DNA from: Lachnospiraceae bacterium
GTDB taxonomy: Bacteria; Bacillota; Clostridia; Lachnospirales; Lachnospiraceae
Direction: 5' to 3'
NCBI GenBank assembly: GCA_017444545.1
Contig: JAFSWJ010000036.1
Span: 1 to 11,701, forward strand
DNA length: 11,701 nucleotides
Below, one piece after another: positions 6,241-11,701 of the stretch (position 1 is its first letter; every line of letters begins with the position of its first letter). The position numbers and the translations under genes are program-made. A model generated the notes under the pieces. It worked only from the letters and a program-made list of their open reading frames with translations, did not search any database and had not been told where the DNA came from.

Positions 6241-7791
6241 CTAAGCTTTGTTCAGTTCAAAATAAAAGGCCACACCGTTATCATAGTTTACCACACCGCA
6301 GTCATTATTCAAAGAGTCCATTACCGCCTTTACTATCGAAAGACCTATCCCGGTCCCTCCGACCTCACGGCTTCTGGCTTTATCAACCTTGTAAAACTTT
6401 TCCCATATATGAGGGATGGCATCCTCGGGGATCGGTGTTCCGGTATTGAACACGTTTACCCTGACTTTATCTCCTGTTTCCTTCACCGACACCTCGATAC
6501 GCTTTTCCTGTGAGCAGTAATGGACAGCATTTGAAAAGAGATTCATGAAGACCTCCTCCACAAGAAACTCATCCCCCCAGGCATAGATGTTATCGACAGT
6601 TTCCATGGTCGCACAGGCCCCGTACTGCTTCAGGATGATATCCGAGGAAGTCATGCAGTTTTTTACGAGTTCGGTCAGGTTGATCCTTTCAAGCTTTATC
6701 TCTTCGTTTCCAAATTCAAGGCGGTTTAAGGTCAGCAGGTTTTTGACCATCTTGTTCATCCTGTCGGCCTCATCCATGATGACCTCACAGTAGAAATTCC
6801 TGCTTTCCTCATCGGAACTGATATTATCCTTCAAACCTTCGGCATATCCCTGGATCAGGGCAATGGGGGTTTTGAGCTCATGGGAAACATTTGAGACAAA
6901 TTCCATCCTCATGTTCTCCAGCTCTTCCTTCTTTTCGATATCCTTTTTCAGCTCATTGTTGGCTGTCTGAAGATCCGACATTGTCTGTCTGAGCTTTACC
7001 GAAAGTTCGTTGATATGCTCTCCCAGCTCGTCGATCTCGTTTTTTCCCTTTGCTTCATATCCGGCATCAAAATCAAGGTGGGCCATCCTGTCGGCCACCT
7101 CCGTAAGCTCCAGGACCGGGTCAGTGATCTTTTTTGACAAAAACCATATGATCACTATTCCTATGGCAGCGCATCCTGCCATAATATAAAAAAGAAACGT
7201 ATTGGCTATGGATACGTTTTCCCTGATACTTTCAAGCGGTGTCCTCATAAAGATCAGATCTCCGCTCCCGAGTATCCCCCACAGTTCGATATACTGTGAC
7301 GACACCATGGGATCATTTGTGATCGCCATGGCGTAATCATCTGTCTGCCTGAGGATCTTTTCAGGATGCGCGGGTCTTTCTTCTCTTTCCCTTCCGTCGT
7401 CCTCCCCCGTAATAGGAGCCTTCTTTTCATCATTTGAAAGGATATGCCATACCAGCCTCGATATGAGCAGATCCGATCTGTTTTCCGAGCTGTATCTGAT
7501 CTCAAAGGATGAATTTACGACAACTGCGCTTATATTATTATCATTTACCAGTCTTCCGCACTCCTCGGCGAAAGCCTCGTTTCCGTCTTCCCCGGTGCCT
7601 GAGACAGAATCTATCTGGGCATAGATACGCTCAAGTCTCAAGGTCTTGTTCTTCACATAATAATCCTGGAGAAAAAATCTGTTGATCGCAAAGCTTGAGA
7701 CAACAACAAGAACAAGGGCGAGTATGAATATGCAGGCCAGCTGCACCCTGATAGAATGTCTGAATCTGATCTTCTTTTTGTCCGACGACAT
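6241..7791 (-). CDS. Membrane sensor histidine kinase (HAMP-HisKA-HATPase)
   Basis: This 516-residue two-component sensor has membrane helix 1 at about 15-38, an extracytoplasmic region of about 155 residues (40-195) with an acidic/basic stretch at 129-144, helix 2 at about 198-219 and HAMP at about 220-272. A short coiled coil follows. HisKA carries FVSNVSHELKTPIALIQGY with phospho-acceptor His304, then the N-box EEVFMNLFSNAVHYC (412-426), a G1 box VFNTG (447-451) and the G2 box GGTGIGLSIVKAV (478-490). G1 has Asn where many kinases have Asp, a variant common in this clostridial clade. I chose ATG 7791, with AAAGGTGAT just upstream; the longer frame to 7866 runs 71 nt into the preceding gene. 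The GGDEF gene ends 4 nt before this start. No response regulator gene is on either side, so it is an orphan kinase within this window and its partner and signal are unknown. Confidence 0.93.
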   Translation of the reverse strand: MSSDKKKIRFRHSIRVQLACIFILALVLVVVSSFAINRFFLQDYYVKNKTLRLERIYAQIDSVSGTGEDGNEAFAEECGRLVNDNNISAVVVNSSFEIRYSSENRSDLLISRLVWHILSNDEKKAPITGEDDGREREERPAHPEKILRQTDDYAMAITNDPMVSSQYIELWGILGSGDLIFMRTPLESIRENVSIANTFLFYIMAGCAAIGIVIIWFLSKKITDPVLELTEVADRMAHLDFDAGYEAKGKNEIDELGEHINELSVKLRQTMSDLQTANNELKKDIEKKEELENMRMEFVSNVSHELKTPIALIQGYAEGLKDNISSDEESRNFYCEVIMDEADRMNKMVKNLLTLNRLEFGNEEIKLERINLTELVKNCMTSSDIILKQYGACATMETVDNIYAWGDEFLVEEVFMNLFSNAVHYCSQEKRIEVSVKETGDKVRVNVFNTGTPIPEDAIPHIWEKFYKVDKARSREVGGTGIGLSIVKAVMDSLNNDCGVVNYDNGVAFYFELNKA

Positions 7792-7795
7792 GATA

Positions 7796-8878
7796 TCACC
7801 TTTTGCCGGCAACTGTGATTCGGTTTCTCCCGTCTTCCTTTGACTTGTAAAGTGCCTCGTCAGCATCCCTTAATGCATCTTCAAAGGAAACCGGACTGCT
7901 GCAGTATCTGATGCCGCCGCTCAGTGTGATCTTTTTGTCGGTGAAATCATATATCTGCCTGGAAAACTTTTCCCTGATATCCTCAAGTACCATGATGTGG
8001 GAGTCAAAATCACCGCCCTCAAATACCAGGACAAACTCCTCTCCTCCGAATCTTCCCGCTATGAGAAAATCATTCATGTAGTCGGAAATGATCTTTCCGA
8101 AAGTCTCAAGGACCTTATCCCCGTTTTCATGTCCGAACCGGTCATTTATGGTCTTGAACTTGTCCAGATCGATCATGGCGATAGAGCAGGGATTGTCCTC
8201 GCTGCAGTAAGCGAGAGCTTCAGAAGCCTCCTTCTCGACATATTCCCTTGAGAACAGCTTTGTGAGAAAGTCGGTCTCCAGCTTTTCCTTGTACTCCATC
8301 TGCTTGTCGTGGAAGTTCCGGGTCAGCCCGACCATCTCCTGATTGTACTTGTTCATGACGGATGCGATCATATTAAAGAGCGTGGTTACAAGCAGCACCA
8401 CAACGGCATTCTGTATGTAGTAGGATGTATCATAGGGATTTTCCCAGGAGACCACTGCACAGCCCACAAGCACGATGACGTAATTGTATATAAGAAGCCA
8501 TCTCTGAAGCCTGTCGCTGTGAAAAATGGTACAGAAGATCATGACCAGCGAGGGTGTGAGCCACAGCGGAACATAGTATCCGTGGCAGATCGCCGCGGAA
8601 CCTGCGATGGTAGTCAGCGCAAAGGCACAGACCACGTTCTTGTTCAGCATGCTGTGATCCTTGTTCTCGTTGTATTTTTTGAAAAAGATGAAGGTTGCCA
8701 TATTGATAACAAACGGCAGCAGGATCTTTAATACGATGTATGAAGGCACTGACCTGGTAAGCCCGTCCGTGAAATAAAAAAACACAAAAAAGAGCACGTC
8801 AGCCGCAAGCTCCGACCAGACTATGATCCTTGTGATCTTTATAACTGTCTTTCTGATCCCGTTATTTATCGTTCTCAT
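7796..8878 (-). CDS. Membrane-anchored diguanylate cyclase (GGDEF domain)
   Basis: The 360-residue protein should make cyclic di-GMP from two GTP at the membrane. The N-terminal half has about six hydrophobic helices (around 18-36, 47-66, 82-99, 105-119, 127-144 and 156-174), resembling a membrane sensor of unknown signal. The catalytic domain starts at DFLTKLFSREY (203-213), a version of DxLTxLxNR. It continues with MIDLDKFKTINDRFGHENGD (235-254), which includes the metal-binding Asp, and the active-site motif GGEEF (278-282), and ends with ADEALYKSKEDGRNR. GGEEF is a functional variant of GGDEF, so activity is expected. The usual RxxD inhibitory site, expected five residues before GGEEF, is missing (NDFL at 269-272), so classic product inhibition is unlikely. 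The ATG at 8878 has GGAG 6 nt upstream. It is the first gene of a unit leading into the kinase, lipoprotein and metA. Confidence 0.93.
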   Translation of the reverse strand: MRTINNGIRKTVIKITRIIVWSELAADVLFFVFFYFTDGLTRSVPSYIVLKILLPFVINMATFIFFKKYNENKDHSMLNKNVVCAFALTTIAGSAAICHGYYVPLWLTPSLVMIFCTIFHSDRLQRWLLIYNYVIVLVGCAVVSWENPYDTSYYIQNAVVVLLVTTLFNMIASVMNKYNQEMVGLTRNFHDKQMEYKEKLETDFLTKLFSREYVEKEASEALAYCSEDNPCSIAMIDLDKFKTINDRFGHENGDKVLETFGKIISDYMNDFLIAGRFGGEEFVLVFEGGDFDSHIMVLEDIREKFSRQIYDFTDKKITLSGGIRYCSSPVSFEDALRDADEALYKSKEDGRNRITVAGKR

Positions 8879-8974
8879 CCAAAACTCCGTCCGTCACAGT
8901 ATTTTTATCATTTTGACGAAAGCTATCCTAATACCTGAAAGCCCGTCCGCATCCTTTGTATCCATCATGGACCA

Positions 8975-8984
8975 GAGCATGCTC
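8975..8984. promoter_or_regulatory. 10-bp perfect palindrome at the predicted transcription start: candidate operator
   Basis: GAGCATGCTC is a perfect palindrome lying 9 nt downstream of the -10 box of the GGDEF-operon promoter, covering roughly +2 to +11. A bound protein there would block initiation. No DNA-binding protein for it is encoded in the window, and a palindrome this short can occur by chance. Confidence 0.35.
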
Positions 8985-8992
8985 AAAATATT

Positions 8993-9021
8993 ATGTTACC
9001 ATAGGCACGCTGTTTTTTCAA
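8993..9021 (-). promoter_or_regulatory. Sigma-A-type promoter for the GGDEF-kinase-lipoprotein-metA unit
   Basis: On the minus strand, TTGAAA (9021-9016) and TAACAT (8998-8993) are spaced by 17 nt, directly after the fumarase stop codon. Transcription should begin near 8986, giving a leader of about 107 nt before the ATG at 8878. I see no GEMM, SAM or T-box riboswitch features in that leader. Confidence 0.65.
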
Positions 9022-9036
9022 TGCCGCTTTATCCCC

Positions 9037-10440
9037 TCACCTGTTTTCCTTTGCCATCTCTTCGGGATGAAACACCCTGTCAAATCCGTCGCTGTCCAAA
9101 AATCCAAGTTCTACACAGGCTTCCTTCAGGGAGATGTTTTTTTCAAACGCCATGTGCGCCACCTTTGCGGCATTTTCATAACCGATATGAGGATTCAGTG
9201 CTGTAGCAAGCATCAGCGATCTGTGCAGATTCTCATGCATCTTTTCCCGGATGGGCTTTATGCCCGACACACAGTTGTCCGTAAATGATATGACCGAATC
9301 CGAAAGAAGTCTTGCCGACTGGAGGAAATTGTAGGCGATGACAGGCAGAAAGACATTGAGCTCGAAATTTCCCTGGGATGCGGCAAAGCCTATGGCAGCA
9401 TCATTTCCCATGACCTGAACTGCCACCATGGTCACCTGCTCGCACTGGGTCGGATTCACCTTTCCCGGCATGATGGAGCTTCCGGGCTCGTTTTCGGGGA
9501 TCCTGATCTCACCCAGTCCGCATCTGGGTCCCGACGAAAGCCACCTCACATCATTTGCGATCTTCATCATATCAGCCGCCAGTGCCTTTACGGCTCCGTG
9601 GGCAAATACGATCTCATCCCTTGATGTCAGGGCATGAAATTTATTTTCCGCACTGACAAAGTTTTTTCCGGTAAGCTCCGATATCTTTTGGGCGGCAAGC
9701 TCAGCAAAGCCATCCGGGGCGTTCAGTCCGGTGCCCACTGCCGTTCCTCCGAGAGCAAGCTCCTTTAAGGGGTCTGTCGCAAGCCGCAGCAGCTCGATAT
9801 CCTTTTGTACCGATGCTCTCCAGCCGCTTATCTCCTGCGAAAATGATATGGGGACCGCATCCTGCAGATGGGTCCTTCCGCTCTTGACTATACCTTTGTT
9901 TTCCTTTTCAAGTCTTTCAAGCTCATCCGCAAGCTTTTTTGCAGCCGGTATCAGCATGTTTTCTATAATAAGAACAGATGAGATATGCAGTGCCGTGGGA
10001 AAGGTATCGTTTGATGACTGGCTCATGTTCACGTCGTCATTCGGATGAAGGAGTTTTTTTGCTGCCATGCTGTTTTCATAGCCTGCTATGACCTCGTTCA
10101 CGTTCATGTTTGACTGGGTGCCCGATCCTGTCTGCGATACCACGAGAGGAAAATCCTCCCGGAGTTTTCCGTCGTTTATCGCATCGCAGGCATTTATTAT
10201 GGCATCACATTTTTCCCGCGTCATGCGGTCAGGCTGTAATTCATGATTTGCCATGGCTGCAGCTTTTTTTAATATGGAAAAGGCGAGTATGATCTCACGC
10301 GGCTGTGTCTCTATCCCCGCACCGATCCTGAAATTATCCCTGCTTCTCTGGGTCTGCGCGCCGTAATATCTGTCTGAAGGAACCTTTACCTCTCCCATGG
10401 AGTCATGCTCGATCCTGAATCCCTCGTTCTTATTATCCAT
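9037..10440 (-). CDS. fumC: Class II fumarate hydratase (fumarase C)
   Basis: This iron-independent cytoplasmic enzyme interconverts fumarate and (S)-malate. The 467-residue product has the usual family length. It shows QTGSGTQSNMNVNEV (103-117), MSQSSNDTFPTALH (139-152) and the catalytic-base segment GRTHLQDA with His191. The mobile signature loop GSSIMPGKVNP (320-330) carries the catalytic Ser at 321. These distinguish it from argininosuccinate lyase and favour fumarase over aspartase; the N-terminal segment EHDSMGEVKVPSDRYYGAQTQ is FumC-like. ATG 10440 is chosen because AAGGA lies 6 nt upstream; a GTG at 10455 would add five residues (MKGQD) without a ribosome site. It follows the malic enzyme gene by 54 nt with no terminator between, so the two are probably co-transcribed. 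No clear hairpin terminator follows; the next operon's promoter begins within about 16 nt of the stop. Confidence 0.95.
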   Translation of the reverse strand: MDNKNEGFRIEHDSMGEVKVPSDRYYGAQTQRSRDNFRIGAGIETQPREIILAFSILKKAAAMANHELQPDRMTREKCDAIINACDAINDGKLREDFPLVVSQTGSGTQSNMNVNEVIAGYENSMAAKKLLHPNDDVNMSQSSNDTFPTALHISSVLIIENMLIPAAKKLADELERLEKENKGIVKSGRTHLQDAVPISFSQEISGWRASVQKDIELLRLATDPLKELALGGTAVGTGLNAPDGFAELAAQKISELTGKNFVSAENKFHALTSRDEIVFAHGAVKALAADMMKIANDVRWLSSGPRCGLGEIRIPENEPGSSIMPGKVNPTQCEQVTMVAVQVMGNDAAIGFAASQGNFELNVFLPVIAYNFLQSARLLSDSVISFTDNCVSGIKPIREKMHENLHRSLMLATALNPHIGYENAAKVAHMAFEKNISLKEACVELGFLDSDGFDRVFHPEEMAKENR

Positions 10441-10494
10441 ATCCTGTCCTTTCACTGATCCTCTTTTCCAACAGTAAATATGCTTTCCGGAGGT

Positions 10495-11679
10495 TTAATC
10501 TTTGCCGGTCAGACGGGCAACCCCTGTTCTTTTTGCGGCTTCAGCCACCGCTTTTGCCACTGCAGGTCCCACCTTCGGATCAAAGGCATAGGGGATGATG
10601 TAGTCGTTCCTTAACTCCTCATCTGGTATCAGATCTGCCAGAGCCTTTGCTGCAGCCATCTTCATTTCCTCATTGATGTCGCTTGCCCTCACATCAAAGG
10701 TCCCGCGGAAGATCCCGGGAAAAGCAAGGACGTTGTTGATCTGATTGGGATAATCACTCCTGCCCGTTGCGATGACAGCTGCGCCGCCCGCCTTTGCATC
10801 CTCGGGAAAGATCTCGGGCGTCGGATTGGCGCAGGCAAAGATGATGGCGTCTTTGTTCATGGTCTTTACCATTTCGGTCGTGACCGTACCCGGTGCGGAA
10901 ACTCCTATGAAGACATCGGCTCCCTTTATCACATCAGCGATGCTCCCTGCCTTTTTTCCGGCATTTGTAAGCTTTGCCATCTCCTCCTTGATCCAGTTTT
11001 GTCCGTCACGGCCTTCATGGATCGCCCCCTTTCTGTCGCACATGATTATATCCTTAAAGCCTGCCGAAAGCAGGAGCTTTACTATGGCAACCGCAGCAGC
11101 TCCCGCTCCCGAAGTAACTATCCTCACATCCTCTTTTTTCTTTCCAACAAGCTTCAACGCATTGGTAAGTCCTGCAAGGGTGATGACCGCAGTACCGTGC
11201 TGGTCGTCATGAAATATAGGTATGTCTGTTCTTTCCTTGAGTTTTCTTTCGATCTCAAAGCATCTGGGAGCGGATATATCCTCAAGATTAATACCTCCAA
11301 AGGATTTTGATATGAGCGCCACCGCATTTACAAACTCATCAACATCCTTTGTGTCAACACAGAGCGGAAAAGCATCAACTCCTCCAAACTCCTTGAAGAG
11401 CACACATTTTCCCTCCATGACGGGCATCCCCGCCTCGGGACCGATGTCTCCGAGGCCCAAGATTGCGGTGCCGTCGGTAACGACGGCGACGGTGTTCCAT
11501 CTTCTTGTGAGTTCAAAGCTTTTTTCCGGATACCGATGGATCTCCAGACAGGGCTCCGCGACGCCCGGGGTATAGGCAAGGCTGAGTGCTTCCCTGGTAT
11601 CGACCTCGACCCTGGGCCGGATCTCCAGCTTTCCACGCAGTTCTGCGTGCAGCTTCAGCGATTCTTTTGCATAGTCCAT
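10495..11679 (-). CDS. Malic enzyme, short bacterial form (malate oxidative decarboxylation)
   Basis: This cytoplasmic enzyme converts malate to pyruvate and CO2 while reducing NAD(P)+. The 394-residue chain is the short form without the C-terminal phosphotransacetylase-like domain of MaeB. Catalytic Tyr36 is in AYTPGVAEP and Lys91 in MEGKCVLFKEFGG. The metal ligands are Glu133 and Asp134 (NLEDISAP) and Asp158/Asp159 (FHDDQHGTA). The Rossmann glycine motif SGAGAAAVAI (190-199) leads to CDRKG (214-218), followed by CANPTPEI (283-290) and NQINNVLAFPGIFRG (312-326). Cofactor choice cannot be settled by eye. AAGGAGG 7 nt upstream fixes the ATG. It heads a likely two-gene unit with fumC, whose promoter must lie beyond the right edge. 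Together they would carry fumarate through malate to pyruvate, supplying NAD(P)H, or the reverse for C4 acid formation. Confidence 0.93.
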   Translation of the reverse strand: MDYAKESLKLHAELRGKLEIRPRVEVDTREALSLAYTPGVAEPCLEIHRYPEKSFELTRRWNTVAVVTDGTAILGLGDIGPEAGMPVMEGKCVLFKEFGGVDAFPLCVDTKDVDEFVNAVALISKSFGGINLEDISAPRCFEIERKLKERTDIPIFHDDQHGTAVITLAGLTNALKLVGKKKEDVRIVTSGAGAAAVAIVKLLLSAGFKDIIMCDRKGAIHEGRDGQNWIKEEMAKLTNAGKKAGSIADVIKGADVFIGVSAPGTVTTEMVKTMNKDAIIFACANPTPEIFPEDAKAGGAAVIATGRSDYPNQINNVLAFPGIFRGTFDVRASDINEEMKMAAAKALADLIPDEELRNDYIIPYAFDPKVGPAVAKAVAEAAKRTGVARLTGKD

Positions 11680-11701
11680 AAGCGATCCTCCTTTTTGAAG
11701 C

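Noticed and set aside
7792..7866. A 25-residue N-terminal extension of the histidine kinase
   Set aside because: It would overlap the end of the GGDEF gene by 71 nt and has no ribosome site, whereas ATG 7791 has AAAGGTGAT just upstream and sits 4 nt after the GGDEF stop.
8879..8990. A possible cyclic di-GMP or SAM riboswitch in the leader of the GGDEF operon
   Set aside because: The leader is about 107 nt, but I found no GEMM core, SAM-type core or T-box sequence and no terminator/antiterminator pair.

Overview
The window looks like chromosomal DNA of a Gram-positive anaerobe of the class Clostridia, most likely a Lachnospiraceae relative. This rests on moderate GC content, strong AGGAGG-type ribosome binding sites, a split heavy-metal ATPase module (separate HMA peptide plus an ATPase without HMA), a MetA-type homoserine acyltransferase, and dispersed palindromic repeats of a style I associate with that family. 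The taxonomic call is inference; no rRNA or other marker gene is present.

Layout. (1) Plus strand, 1-2323: a zinc/cadmium efflux operon. It holds the tail of a small HMA-domain metal-binding protein, a P1B-type ATPase, and an ArsR/SmtB repressor whose start overlaps the ATPase stop. The repressor keeps a complete alpha5-type zinc site. (2) 2324-2475: a convergent gap with a central 11-bp intrinsic terminator between two oppositely oriented copies of a GGGACAGGGGACGTAT palindrome. (3) Minus strand, 4191-2476: a single methyl-accepting chemotaxis receptor with its own TTGAGA-17-TATAAT promoter. (4) About 4301-4523: a structured repeat element bounded by 19-bp perfect inverted repeats. (5) Minus strand, 8878-4527: a tight four-gene unit of membrane GGDEF protein, sensor histidine kinase, lipoprotein and MetA, with gaps of 4, 30 and 4 nt and a promoter plus a 10-bp palindrome just upstream. 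No response regulator is present. MetA carries Glu111, which predicts acetyl-CoA rather than succinyl-CoA use. (6) Minus strand, 11679-9037: a short malic enzyme followed by class II fumarase, joining fumarate, malate and pyruvate.

Most genes are well-known families. I see no wholly new system. The parts most worth a second look are the GGDEF/orphan-kinase/lipoprotein/MetA unit, the two composite palindromic elements, and the residue-level specificity predictions for MetA and the ArsR repressor.
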